Made by a program: the position numbers and the translations under genes. Below the pieces are notes generated by a model. The model was not told the DNA's origin, searched no databases, and saw nothing but the letters and a program-made list of their open reading frames with translations. 64,000 nucleotides of DNA from Calonectria ilicicola (lineage: Eukaryota; Ascomycota; Sordariomycetes; Hypocreales; Nectriaceae): the NCBI GenBank assembly GCA_020809705.1, contig CP085831.1, forward strand, positions 4,774,001-4,838,000. Reading direction: 5' to 3'. Positions 32,029 to 43,353 of the stretch are shown one piece after another; the stretch's first letter is position 1; each line of letters opens with the position of its first letter.

Positions 32029-33873
32029 ATGTCCGAGGCTGCTGAAACTGGCCGCCCTGGGCTGTGGTCGGCCATCCGCCACAACCCCAAGGTCATAGTC
32101 ATCGCCTTCTTCGCCTCGTATGTCCTCCACCGCCCCGAAATAACAGCTTCCTATTAACCAATCATCATTTTACAGGCTCGGAGGCTTTGAATATGGATAC
32201 CAGCAGGGTATTCTATCCCAGTCGCTGGTCATGCACCGCTTCATCGAGACGTTCCCATCCATTGTGAACTCGTCCTCGGCGACTGGTTGGCTCACAAGCA
32301 TTCTCCAGTTGGGAGGTTTCGTCGGATCCCTATCAGCCGGTGTGCTCGGTGAGATCATCTCAAGAAAGCGCACCATGTTCATCGCCTGCTGTTGGGTGAT
32401 TCTTGGTAGTTATCTGTACGTGGGTGCGTCGAAGAATCAGTCGGGTCTGTTGTATGCGGGCAGATTCTGCACAGGTGTTGGTGTCGGTCTCTTCAGTGGT
32501 GTTGGACCTCTCTACAATGCCGAATTGTCAGCGCGCGAGATGCGAGGTCTGCTTGTGTCCTTCTACCAATTCGCCACCATTCTCGGAATCATGCTTTCTT
32601 TCTGGGTGGGCTACTGCAGCAACTACATTGGCGGAACTGGCGAGGGCCAGAAGGATCTTGCATGGCGTCTCCCCTCCATCATCCAAGGTATCCCTGCTGC
32701 TTTCCTCGCCGTTGGAATCTGGTTCATGCCTTACTCACCCCGCTGGCTGGTCAAGGTTGGCCGTGACGAGGAGGCCAAGACCACTTTGGCGTGGATGAGG
32801 AAGCTCTCTGTCGATGACGAGCGACTCATGGCTGAATACTTGGAAATCAAGGCCGAGGCCGTCTTTGAGAAAAAGGCGTTTGCTCGCGATTTCCCCAACC
32901 TGGCCGAAGGAAACACTAGCATGATCAAGGAACAATTTTCTCAATACGTCAACTGCTTCCGATCTCGCGACAACCTAAAGCGAGTCTCGATCGCTTGGCT
33001 CGTCATGTTCTGGCAGCAGTGGAGTGGAATTGATGCCAGTAAGTTTATTCTACCGCTTCCACAGAAACAGAATCAACCTAACATTATCTAGTCATCTACT
33101 ATGCTTCAAACGTTTTCGTCAGTCTTGGTCTCACCAGTGGAACTGTTGCACTTCTGGCCACCGGAGTCACTGGTGTCGTCTTCTTCATCAGCACCATCCC
33201 TGCAATGGTAAGTATCAAGCTATGTCTTGTGGTTCAATTTTACTAACAAAATGCTAGTTGATCATTGATCGAATTGGACGCAAGCCCCTTCTTCTCATTG
33301 GTTCTGTTGTCATGGGCGTAAGCATGGTTATTGTCAGTGTTATTGTGGCAAAGTTCCGCCATGACTGGCCCTCTCACGAGGCTGCTGGTTGGGCTGCTGT
33401 TGGTACGTACAATAAGTCTTATGTTTCTAACACAAACACTAACCTTCATAGCTCTCATCTGGGTGTACATTGCCGGATTTGGTGCTACCTGGGGACCAGT
33501 TTCTTGGACTCTCATTTCGGAAATCTTCCCCCTCTCCATTCGTGCCAAGGGTGCTTCCATCGGTGCCTCCAGCAACTGGATCAACAACTTTGCTATCGCA
33601 TTCTTTGTCCCTCCTATGCTCGAGGCCTGGGCTTGGGGAACATATCTCTTCTTTGCTGTGTTCCTCGGAGTGGGCATTATCTGGACATGGTTTTTCCTGC
33701 CAGAAACCAAAGGTGTGTCTCTGGAAGAGATGGACCGCATTTTCAAGAGCCATACTGGAGAAAGGGACATGGCACTCTTGAGAGAGGCCCAAGAGGAGGT
33801 CGGTCTCACACGATTGGGCCAGGGCGCCGAGACCAAGTCCAACTCGGAGGAAAGCCACCATGAAAAGGTCTAA
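32029..33873 (+). CDS. MFS sugar transporter
   Basis: Five exons (32029-32117, 32176-33038, 33092-33207, 33258-33402, 33452-33873) give 544 aa; the introns are 58, 53, 50 and 49 bp. Sugar-porter signatures are clear: 'SLGGFEYGYQQGI' in helix 1, 'GRFCTGVGVGL', 'SPRWLVKVGRDEEA' at the end of the N-half, 'IDRIGRKPLL' between helices 8 and 9, and 'FFLPETKGVSLEEMDRIF' after helix 12. Twelve membrane helices are expected in the plasma membrane. Proximity to ribokinase suggests uptake of ribose, a nucleoside sugar or another pentose, but the sequence alone does not give substrate. The cytosolic C-terminal tail is acidic and has no recognised motif. Confidence 0.92.
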
Positions 33874-34083
33874 GCGCAGTCTCGCAAAACTGAGGAGACA
33901 TTTAATAATAGCTAAAATATGGCGAAGCCATCTTATGAATATACCTTGAGAATTTCCGACTTCATCATTAAATTTTGTATAGCGGACGGGTGACTAGAAA
34001 TGCACGCTCAGTATTTTAGAACGAGACATCTTCAAGCAAGCTACCCTCGCCAGACCTATTCAAGTTACATATTCCGATATATC

Positions 34084-35845
34084 CTAAGTCGACCGTAGAG
34101 AACGGAGCTCCTCGTCCAGCCTGAATCCTGTCCTTTCTTTGATCCTCTCAAAACACTCCATTAACACTGACCGTTGCGATTGATGTGTCATGTCCTTGGA
34201 TACCCACAGCAGCCCAGCAACCAGAATCGGATCCCATTGTTCAGGGAATTCGTTGCGTGATGCAATGCCTGCAAGCTTTTGCGCATGCCAATTCCATGAT
34301 AATTGCGATCGGTGGAGCACGGGCAGCTTGAGCAGCCGTGGCTTGCGTGGTAGCAGCAGCAACGACGCGATGTGATATATAGCGTTGACCTGGAGCGCAG
34401 CAGCGCTACTATACACCTCCAGCGGAAAGCAAGATGCTCCTTCGGTGTCGATTTTCCCCGTTTCGACCGAGCTCATGCTGAGCACCGGTTGAACTTGCAA
34501 TGGGCGGTTAGAATACCACTGATCAAGCTCCGCCCATAAAGACATCCATCTTGCCCCAAAATTGTCTTGTGGTGATGTGTGCCCCATGACTACAAAACTG
34601 CCTGCAGCTGAAGATGCCAAGGCAGATTTGAGATAAAGCAAACGAAGACTATTCGCAAGAATGAGTAATATTGAGTCAAAGACATTCTTTTCTGGTTTAT
34701 AATCGGAATTGATGAGGTCTCTTGTCTCAAAAAGCAATGAATGGTTCATCATAGGGCATTTTTGCCCAAGTATACATGCAGCAAGGTCTACAGATAAAGA
34801 TTAGCAACAATGACAAATGACAGGGGATATTTAAGAATTACCGAATCTTGCATAGAATCGAATCAAAGTCTGCAGGGGCTCTTGGATAGCATTCAAGGAC
34901 TTGTTTTCGTAGCCTGGAGTAAGCTGGGGAAAAGCCAAGTCTCTCCAATGACCAGGCGATTGTTCAAAAAATGAACTGAGTGTGAGCAAAGACCGACAAA
35001 CATCTTGAATAAAAGGTTGTTCAGTTACAATATCATTTCTTAAGTCATGGAGAGCCGTTGAGTGCTCTAATGGCAGACTGGTTGAATTCTCCACAAGGCA
35101 TAGGTGACTGGTCGCTGCAAGGATGATAGCAGCACAGACATTTTTGTTGCTCTGTGCAAGGAGCATCATTTCTGTTCCAAATGAGGAATCTCGAATCGCC
35201 ACATCCATCCACGGGATTATTTTGTATTGGAAATGAAGCAAAGCTACAGTTTCCTCTCCCACGGGTGATGGCTTTTTGAGGGAGAAATAATTACCCCAAG
35301 TTATCCTTGAGTCCAGGGAAGCCTGAAAGACTGCGGTGCCATCAGATGCAACCGGTTCTTCGGCCACATTTTGCGGAGTTTCCAATTCGGCGCTACTTGT
35401 TTCCGCAATTGGATACTGTGGCTCAGGAAAATCGGAATGCCCTTCGTCGGATGGTGTATTCAAGACGTGGGATATCCCATGCAAAGACGATGTACTAGAA
35501 GGCTAAACTCCAGAAATCAGCGTTGTTTTGATGTGGCTGTGTTGGCACCATAAAGAACTCACGCCGATGTTTGTAAATCGTACTGATCGGCTTTCGGATA
35601 GTCCCCTTGTACTAGGGCCTGGTATAGCCATTGCGAATGGCTCCGGGTATCTACACATCACATCCCTATGCTCACAATTCTGACATCGAGGCTTTCGTTC
35701 ATCGCCTTTCAGACAAATAATTAATAAATGAAGCACAAAGAACAATATGCTATAGAAGCTTACATTTTCTTCGTCGTTTGCGGCAATTAAGACAGCCAGT
35801 GCGCACACGGCGCTTATTCTCTGGTGTATTTCTTGCTACCGGCAT
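34084..35845 (-). CDS. Zn2Cys6 transcription factor
   Basis: Four exons (35845-35764, 35705-35563, 35502-34842, 34787-34084; introns 58, 60 and 54 bp) give 529 aa. The zinc cluster Cys18-Cys45 (C-x2-C-x6-C-x6-C-x2-C-x6-C) is split by intron 1 within 'CRKRRRK|C', a conserved intron position in this subfamily. The rest is the fungal-specific factor domain 2 type: 'EETVALLHFQYKIIPWMDVAIRDSSFG', 'AIILAATSHLCL', 'LQTLIRFYARFGDLAACILG' (formed at intron 3) and 'LWAELDQWYSNRP'. It converges with the MFS gene, 210 bp apart. It is the only complete regulator in the ribokinase-porter group and a likely controller of it. Confidence 0.88.
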
Positions 35846-36931
35846 TTTTGTATATGGAAACGATGTAACACGAAAATAAACTGGAGTCGTCCCAGCTCAA
35901 TGTTATACTGCAAGGGCTTGGTCAAATTGGCAATGCAACTTAGCGTCTCCACAAAATCAAGACCAGTCATTGGGGCAATCAATGGCGTTGGAGGAAAAAG
36001 CAAAACACTCAACGCTAAAGCATGCCAATTTGTCAGGTTCACTTGATCATCAGGCGGTCAACATTGGCAGAATATTTAGCGCTACCCTAGAGTGGTTACG
36101 GCTGGGTAGGGGCATCATCAATCCACTAGCTATCCAGTATTAAAGACATGAAATGGATGAAGGGCTCTTAAATTTATTCCAGATATTCTACAGCGTTATT
36201 TCGGCTTGATGGTCTGGGGTAAGCATATCATAAATTTGAGAAAAGTGGACAAACGATCCGGCTCAGAACAATATTAAGTAAGGTGAAGAGGATATACGTT
36301 CTGATAAACTTCTACTTCTACTTCTACTTTCTTTGGGATCAAGTACATGTAATTACCAATTAGTTTTTAATAAAGAGTAACGAACAAAGAAGAATTTTAA
36401 TGAAGCATCATAATTGTAGAGCGGATTTTTCCAGAGAACACTCGCCTTGCCGTGTTCTTGCATCCAAGACCTCGCCTCGGTTCCCATGTCAAAGTGGAGA
36501 TTCCTAACCAGTATAGGAATAGTGAAAGTAAGTGCCTGTGGCGACGATAAAAGTGTGCTTGAGGATGAAGGCAAAGAATGGGATATAAGTTCCTGTTCGC
36601 CTTGCTTGTCAAACATGTCTTAAGGTGAGAACAATCGTTTCCTTAAAAAATTTGGTGAATATTGCGCTTTAATGTTGGACTGTCGAGGGGTTTGGGATCA
36701 GCCAGGTCCCTCGCTTAGCCAGTATCCATCCCCACATAGCCGTTAGCCAATATGATTGGCTGGTTATAATTATTCCAATGAGGGGCTGCTACAAGAATAC
36801 GAACCGCTGGGGTTTGCTCACAAGGCCAACTGATGTCTGATGGTGCAAACTTCACAACTCAGCATTTGCCCTTGCCTCGACTTCACATTGACATCAAAAG
36901 TCACCTCTTACCCCCACATATATCCGCTAAA
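35846..36931. other. Divergent gap between regulator and acetyltransferase
   Basis: This 1.1-kb stretch carries both promoters and a short microsatellite, (CTTCTA)3, at 36309-36326. No gene is supported. Confidence 0.4.
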
Positions 36932-37618
36932 ATGATGCCTGAAGAAATTCACACGGCAAGATTGCTTCTCAAGAGGCTACGTACCAACGAACTAGGAACC
37001 CAAGATCTCGAATGGTTTCATCATATTTGGAGCAATGATATTGCAACTCAATGGAGGTATTAAACTCATCTTGTGATTTATGTCGAGCCTAGCGATTGAA
37101 CCTCGTTTAGTTCCCGTGGTCCGTGCCGCACCAAGGAGGAGAGCCAACAATGGATGGCTGGAGTACTTCCCACCGACGCAAACGCTGATGACAAAGTGGC
37201 ATTTGCAGTTTTCAACAACCAATCGGAAACTGACTCAACTTCTCTGAATGAACCTGGCCATAAGAACGCAATAGGCATCGTGACCTTACTGCCCACGAAG
37301 GCTCCATTCGGTGAAGAAAACACCGAAGCTTCCGCCTTGGAACTGGGGTATATATTTCACCCTGAATCTTGGGGCAAAGGCTATGCCACCGAAGCAGTAC
37401 AAGGTCTGCTACTCATATACAAAGAAAGCCGGGAGGCAGAGAAGACTGATGTATTAGTGGATATCCGTGGGAACGTGCACAGCGAAAACACCCCAAGTCT
37501 TCGTGTTATGAAGAAAGCAGGCTTCTTGGAAGTTGCTCGTTTTGAGCAAAATGGGCATGTACCAGCGTTTCTAATGGCATCAAAGAGCACTGTTGTCCAC
37601 TTTAAAATGTCACACTAA
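36932..37618 (+). CDS. GNAT family N-acetyltransferase
   Basis: Two exons (36932-37056, 37111-37618; intron 54 bp) give 210 aa. It opens with 'IHTARLLLKRLRTNEL', the strand-helix start of the RimJ/RimL-like (Acetyltransf_3) group. The acetyl-CoA pyrophosphate loop is 'ELGYIFHPESWGKGYATEAVQGLL', and 'NTPSLRVMKKAGFLEVARF' is the usual C-terminal helix and strand. Splicing forms 'ATQWSSRGPCRTKEESQQWM'. The enzyme transfers an acetyl group to an amine; the acceptor is not known. It stands alone between two groups; a link to the amino-acid-tailoring genes downstream is possible but not shown. Confidence 0.86.
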
Positions 37619-38430
37619 TGAGAGTGGAGACGACCTGTGAATTTGATAAGGCATAAGAATATTTTTATTCTAGACACTAATAATTATGCTCCGTTGCTTC
37701 TTTTCCTGACGCGCTCCAAGGTGAATTTGAGTAAAGTTTATATATCATTGAGCATTGGAGATTGGATAATTGATCCAATGTGCTGAGAATAGACCTCCAT
37801 TCTTTTCAAGTTCCGCATGCGGACTGGTTTTGTATGGTGTGCATTTTATAATTTTCCTGTTCAACACTGCACAAAGAAATATATGCTCGTCCAGCACTTT
37901 GGGAGTAATTAGCCACGTGTCATTGGTGAGTGAGTGAACAGGTTATCGGCTAGTCATTAAATCGCTACCCCGCCTGGGTCAGACAGGATTCGGCTTTGCA
38001 TCCGATACCACCCTACCTTGTTTCTTGGCCTTACCTGATACCGCATGTGAGTGAATTTGGCTGTGGATTTTACAGGGTTCCCGCAGCGCCACCCCCCCCT
38101 TTCCTGAGATACTGGGGCCATGTCTACAAACAGTTAATAGCAACGTTATTTTTCAAGATTTTTGAAAGAATATTGAGAGCCACTTATGAGCAGATCTATG
38201 TAGTGTTCTAAGGTGTTTTCAGATGACTTTTGGGCCCCGTATGAACCAAGTATCATTGAGCACACATCAACACACCGTCCCTTCTCTACACAATCCATGC
38301 TACCATCGATTCTTAAATCTACCTATCCTCCCCTAGTTGGTTCCGTTCATCTCCTACTATATCACACATCTCCGAAGAGCTTTCAGAAAGCAGTCGTGTT
38401 TTTTGTATCTTCCCACTGCCTCAACACGCC
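37619..38430. other. Gap upstream of the acyltransferase
   Basis: This 812-bp stretch holds the promoter of the acyltransferase. No gene is seen. Confidence 0.35.
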
Positions 38431-39957
38431 GTGATGCCTAGGGTTGAGGAATTTCGTCTTCACTCCTTCGGTTGGGAAAATGATCCAGAGGAGGAACGCT
38501 TCAAACTCACCACTTTTGACTACTTGACAACAACAACCTATACTAGCACTGCTCTCTTTTTTCCGGTAGAAGATTCACAAAAAACGTTCGTCTTGTATCA
38601 TCACTCCCGTTTTAGGAGTAGACTTACTAACTCGTTGGACAGTGAAGCTGCTGAAATACTCAAGGAAGGCCTCCAGAGAACTCTCAGTCAGGTTAGACAG
38701 TTTGTTGGAACCATAGAGAGGGACGAGGATGGGCACCACTCTATTGTTAGGAAGAGAAACAGTACTTTCCAGTTTGTGGTCCAGTATCTTGACTCACCCG
38801 AGGACAACTTTCCGTCTTTTGCTGAGATTGCAGAAGCTCACTTTGTCGCGTCTATTCTCGGCGATATCAATGTCTTGAGCAATGCTCCTATGACTGTCGG
38901 CAATAAGCCCGAAGCCCATCCTGATAATCACCCTCCTACCGCATCGTTCAAAGTCAACATTATCCGTGGTGGAATTATTTTCAACCTTCACAATCACCAT
39001 TATGCCAATGGCTTGACGGGCTGGGTTTCCTTTGCTAAGCAACTGGCGGGGAACTGCTATGCTATTAAAAACAAGACTGAGTTCCCATCCTACAACATGA
39101 AGTGGGTTGATCAAGGCGTCCTTGACTCCTTAGGACTCAGCAGGCCAATATCCAAAAAGCCGGAGATTTACGTACCTCCTCGACCTCCCAACCGCAACAT
39201 GCAGCACAGACAGTCACAATCGCTAATGTTCCATCTGCGCAAGAGCAAGGCAGCTGAGCTTAAAAAGGCTGCATCACCAAGCGATGGCTCCTGGATCACT
39301 ACGTACAATGCTATATGCGCCTTGATGTGGCGTGTGCTCTCTAGAATCCGCGAGCCTCTCTACAACCTTGGTCCTGATTTTAAGCCGCTCTGGGCTGAAG
39401 GCGTAAACATGCCAAGGTTGTTCACCAACCCACCGCTACCTGAGCACATGCAGGGCAATCTGCAGTTCGACATCAAATCTACCACGGCTTCTCTTCCTCA
39501 ATTGACTTTGGCCGAGATTATTTCGGAGGCTCCACTATCTAAATTAGCAAGCTATACACGTCAGATGACTGATAGTGTTACTATTGATATGCTCGCTGCT
39601 TCACTTGAGAAAGTTGCGCATGTGCGTAACAAGCAGGACCTATCAATTTACGTTGATTCTTTTCCGCCGATGGCCATATTGGTTTCCGACTGGCGATACT
39701 GTGAGGCTTGCACGTACGACTTTGGATTTGCTGAGCCTTCTTGCTGGCGGCTATTGTTTGGTGGGGTGCCCCTGTGCCAAGCTTGTGTCTACCCGCCACG
39801 TAAAGGCCCAGCGGGGGATGACGAGGGCGTGGAAGTACAGGTTACATTTGAGACGGAGGTCGTGCAGCAGTTATTGGACGATCCGGAATGGAACAAGTAC
39901 TTCGAGTTCAGAGGCGTTGATGCGTGGGAGGAAGTAGGTGGTAGACCTAAACTTTGA
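38431..39957 (+). CDS. BAHD-like acyltransferase (trichothecene 3-O-acetyltransferase type)
   Basis: A single exon of 508 aa, the usual length. The transferase fold is shown by 'FHLHSFGW'-like start (here 'FRLHSFGWENDPEEERFKLTTFDYL'-type region, residues 7-31), 'LKEGLQRTLSQVRQFVGTIE', 'FNLHNHHYANGLTG' near residue 189, 'WITTYNAICALMWRVLSRIR' and 'YDFGFAEPSCWRLLF'. These enzymes move an acyl group from CoA to an alcohol or amine in the cytosol. Two key motifs deviate: the catalytic H-x-x-x-D reads H189-H-Y-A-N193, and the structural D-F-G-x-G reads D-F-G-F-A. Catalysis may be weak or altered. A P450 follows, convergent, so the pair may oxidise and acylate one scaffold. Confidence 0.84.
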   Translation: MMPRVEEFRLHSFGWENDPEEERFKLTTFDYLTTTTYTSTALFFPVEDSQKTFVLYHHSRFRSRLTNSLDSEAAEILKEGLQRTLSQVRQFVGTIERDEDGHHSIVRKRNSTFQFVVQYLDSPEDNFPSFAEIAEAHFVASILGDINVLSNAPMTVGNKPEAHPDNHPPTASFKVNIIRGGIIFNLHNHHYANGLTGWVSFAKQLAGNCYAIKNKTEFPSYNMKWVDQGVLDSLGLSRPISKKPEIYVPPRPPNRNMQHRQSQSLMFHLRKSKAAELKKAASPSDGSWITTYNAICALMWRVLSRIREPLYNLGPDFKPLWAEGVNMPRLFTNPPLPEHMQGNLQFDIKSTTASLPQLTLAEIISEAPLSKLASYTRQMTDSVTIDMLAASLEKVAHVRNKQDLSIYVDSFPPMAILVSDWRYCEACTYDFGFAEPSCWRLLFGGVPLCQACVYPPRKGPAGDDEGVEVQVTFETEVVQQLLDDPEWNKYFEFRGVDAWEEVGGRPKL

Positions 39958-40446
39958 GCTCACAAAAGATCCCTGCCTTCGTTTAGCAACCGAAAGAATC
40001 CATCTTTACCCTATCTTACTGCTCGCAAAATGTGGATATGTTGTTCCTATCGACGAGATAAACCGACTTGGCACAGAGCGGGGAAGTCTTAAGCGACCAT
40101 CTTATGCGGGTGCCTAGAACTACAGTAGTAGGGGGGCAGGGGTGGCTGGTACTGTTTCACGGCGCCCGGCACTGTCCGGGCCGCCCGTCACACACTTGGA
40201 ATCGGGAATATAATAGATAAACGATGCCGTGAGCGGAGCAAGACATCTCGAACTCTCAGGTTATCGTTATCCCGCTGATCCCAAGTGGGGTAGGTAGCTA
40301 GCGCTTGAACAAGATCCTCACTTTGTCAGGCTTTTATGACTTGTATTGTTGTATCGCGAGCTGTTTATGGCGCTAAAAGCAGGCACAGCGCCACATCATT
40401 GCATGTGGAAATGCATAGTAACACATCTCGTTACACCGCAGAAAAA
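39958..40446. other. Convergent gap with a GC-rich hairpin
   Basis: This 489-bp gap between the 3' ends of the acyltransferase and P450 genes contains a perfect 6-bp-arm hairpin, GCCCGG/CCGGGC, at 40164-40181 with a 6-base loop. It could be a structured transcript end. Confidence 0.45.
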
Positions 40447-42151
40447 TTACCCATGGCGCAGTTTAACGAAGACTTCCATCTCCGGTCTTAGCCACGTCAC
40501 AAAGCCCTTTTGATCTCTCATCCAGTTCTGCGACTTTTCGCTTAGCCGCATGTCAAACTTCCACACGGCCCGACCCAGAATCAACCTCCCCTCTGCATAC
40601 GCCAAGCTTGCGTCAAGTCAGCCCACCGCTCTCACAACAAATCAAGACGATGTTATTACGTACCTCCTTCCTATACAGTTGCGGGGGCCCATGCTAAATG
40701 GCTGCAGAACATCTCGTCGGTCATTCGGGAATTTCGCCGTGTCAATGAATCGTTCTGGGATAAACTCGTTCGGCCGACTGAAGTTGAGGGGTGAATGGTA
40801 GGCAGCGTAATGATTGACGGACACCGATGTCTATTCAATTCCAGTCATCCTTGTTAGCAAATCCTTTGGCTTCACATCAATTTAGCCATTACTACACTTA
40901 CCCCGCCTGGAACATACTGGCCATCAATGGTAGCCCCGCCCTTTGGAACTTGGCGTGGAAATCCTGGCACAGCCGGCGAATATAGGCGCAGACCCTCCTC
41001 TAAAACCCCTGCAAGATACGGGAGACGCTCTGTATTCTCAATGGTCATCATATTATCGCTTGTAAAAGAAGTCGTCAACTCGTCCACCAGTTTCTGCATC
41101 TTGTCGGGGTGTTGAAGAAGAAGAAACAATGCTCCAGAGAGCAGTGTAGCTGTAGTTTCACTTCCTGCTTGAATTAATGCGGCCGAGTTGGTAAGCATCT
41201 CGCCGAAAGTGAAACCTTTACCAGGGGGTTGGCGCAATATGTTCTCCATAAAATCTGAGCGGGAGGCATTATTGTTGACTCGGCGTTGTACTTTTTCCAG
41301 TGTGAGTTTCCGATGCCCCTCTTGTCCTTTCACGGCATCGGACGGAAGCATTGTGTTCACAATTTGGCGGGCATATCGGCGCAGGAAAGGAATATGCTGT
41401 ATGACGCGATAGTGCATCTGGGCCTCCTCAATCTGATTCAGCTTCAGGAGCCAGTCAGTTGCACCATTCTCAAGGCACCCAAATGACTCCCCGAAAGCGA
41501 GATCGCCAATGATGTCAAATGTGACAAAATTGAACCATGGAACCATGTCAACAGCTGTCTCACCGTGCTCACAAGCACGGCTAAGGCCGTTAACAAACAT
41601 ATTAACATAGCCCTGGATGAGCGGCTCTTGTTCACGGAGGGCCCGAAGCGAAAACCCAGGAGAGTATAGGCGTCGGTAACGTGCGTGCTCCTCATAATTT
41701 CCGTTGACTATGCTCGGTGCTTCAGGTGTTTTCACATAAAATTCAGGGTCCTTGATCATTTCTTGCTCTCGCGTCTTCTTATGTGCGTAGATGTCTTTCC
41801 AGGCTTGGGGGCTGATAAATGACAGATTGTTCGGAGCAATCCGTACTACAGGTCCGTATCTTGAATGCAATTCTTGAACCGCACGATGATGGTAACCCGC
41901 CCACATCTTGGTTAGATATGGAATTTTGCTGACCGCTCGTAGTCGAGGGCCAGGAAACCTCGCCAATGGATGGAATAGAACATTGTAGACCGATTGTGTC
42001 ACCAAATAGAGAGTAACCTTTATTCATTAGCACGGACTTAGAACTGTTGATTGTGCTTGCTCACAATTGTAACAGTGGCAATGAATATGTTTGGGATATT
42101 TTGTTGTGTCTTGGTTAAAATGACGTGACTAGAATCTCGCCAGTCAGGCAT
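40447..42151 (-). CDS. Cytochrome P450 monooxygenase
   Basis: Four exons (42151-42065, 42017-40902, 40830-40664, 40606-40447) give 509 aa; the introns are 47, 71 and 57 bp. Exon 1 is short and supplies the start and half of the membrane anchor; joining it gives the hydrophobic 'IFIATVTIVTLYLV' just before 'NVLFHPLARFPGP'. Diagnostic motifs are the I-helix 'IQAGSETTATLL', ExxR in 'EEGLRLYSP', 'FIPERF' and the heme loop 'FSMGPRNCIG', with the downstream 'SLAYAEGRLIL' on the last exon. It is an ER-anchored haem monooxygenase of the CYP65-like general type. Without exon 1 the N-terminus would lack its anchor, so this start is preferred. Substrate unknown. Confidence 0.92.
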
Positions 42152-43353
42152 CTTAGATATCTGCATTGCTGCAGTTTTCAAGAGTCAATTGAAAGATATC
42201 TGGCTGTCTATGTATGATTATATGTGGTACTCCCTTTATAGAGAAAGATGTCCCACGGGATTCCGAAAAGGATGGTAACATAACGTGCTTTATTTAATGT
42301 ATCGATGCCGCAGCGTCAAGTCCATCCCACTGTTCCCCACGCTTAGCTCACCATTAGTGATAAGGATTCATATTTCAAAATAGATATCAGTAGAAGAAAA
42401 CGGCGATTCTATCTTCTGAACTCTGAACCTCAAAAAGAAAACTTTACTGTCGTTTCCTCATCACTTTGAACACTGTGCCAATTTCAGAGGGTGCCAAAGT
42501 AGAAGGTACAGATGTGTACTTGGCTTAGGGTCACAAGCGTCTTTCAAATATCGATTCTTACCGACTCCCCGATCGGCCACTAAGTTCCATGCAAGGTGAT
42601 CCTTTAGAATCCTTTATCGCCCCCGCTCCCACGTTAGCATCGATTGCTAGACGATGGCAACATGGTGCGGGTTGAAAATAGAATTCTTGCAGGTATTAGT
42701 CACTTCCGGCGGTTGCCTACCCGGGATCGTGCATGGACACGTAGACGTTGAAAATCCTACCTGCCGTAGATTGGAATCAGGATTGCCGAGACTGTGTCAA
42801 ATGAAAGTACCGAACAGACTATGTATTCATCATTTATCATAATATTTAGTCCTGCCTGATGCGGAAGGTAAATAACCCGTCCTTTATACGAGAATTACAT
42901 CCATGCTTACTGCATATCAACTGCATACTACAAGCTTGCTAATTTTGCCAAGTCTGACGAAATGTGCCAAGCGCGGCTATTTGATGTACAATTTGCCAAG
43001 CTCGGGCTTGTAAAGCGATACATGCCCCACCACCCATATATGCGTATCCCAAAGTCGCAGTTGGTGATCATCGCCTGCTTTTAGGACGCAGATTTATGAT
43101 TCACCGAAAGAATGAATGGTCGTTTGTTAATTCTCCCCATCAAATCACATATGCGGCATCTACTTGGAGTCAGGTCTCATGATCGTGTCTTTATGCGAGG
43201 ATCCTGCAAGTCTACTAAAACAGTAACATTCGGTTCAGGTTCCTTTGGCATGCATGCATACATCCTAAGACGGGCTAATTGATACTATTGTTCTATATAT
43301 GCTGATTACAAAGCACCGTTTCATATTTCAACCAGAATCCATGAATCCTTCTC
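42152..43353. other. Gene-poor stretch upstream of P450
   Basis: This 1.2-kb gap holds the P450 promoter and the 3' flank of the dioxygenase gene. Small open frames here show no conserved features. I see nothing else. Confidence 0.35.

Noticed and set aside
36353..36616. Minus-strand open frame of 87 codons in a gap
   Set aside because: No splice partners, domain or start context; it lies between two promoters.
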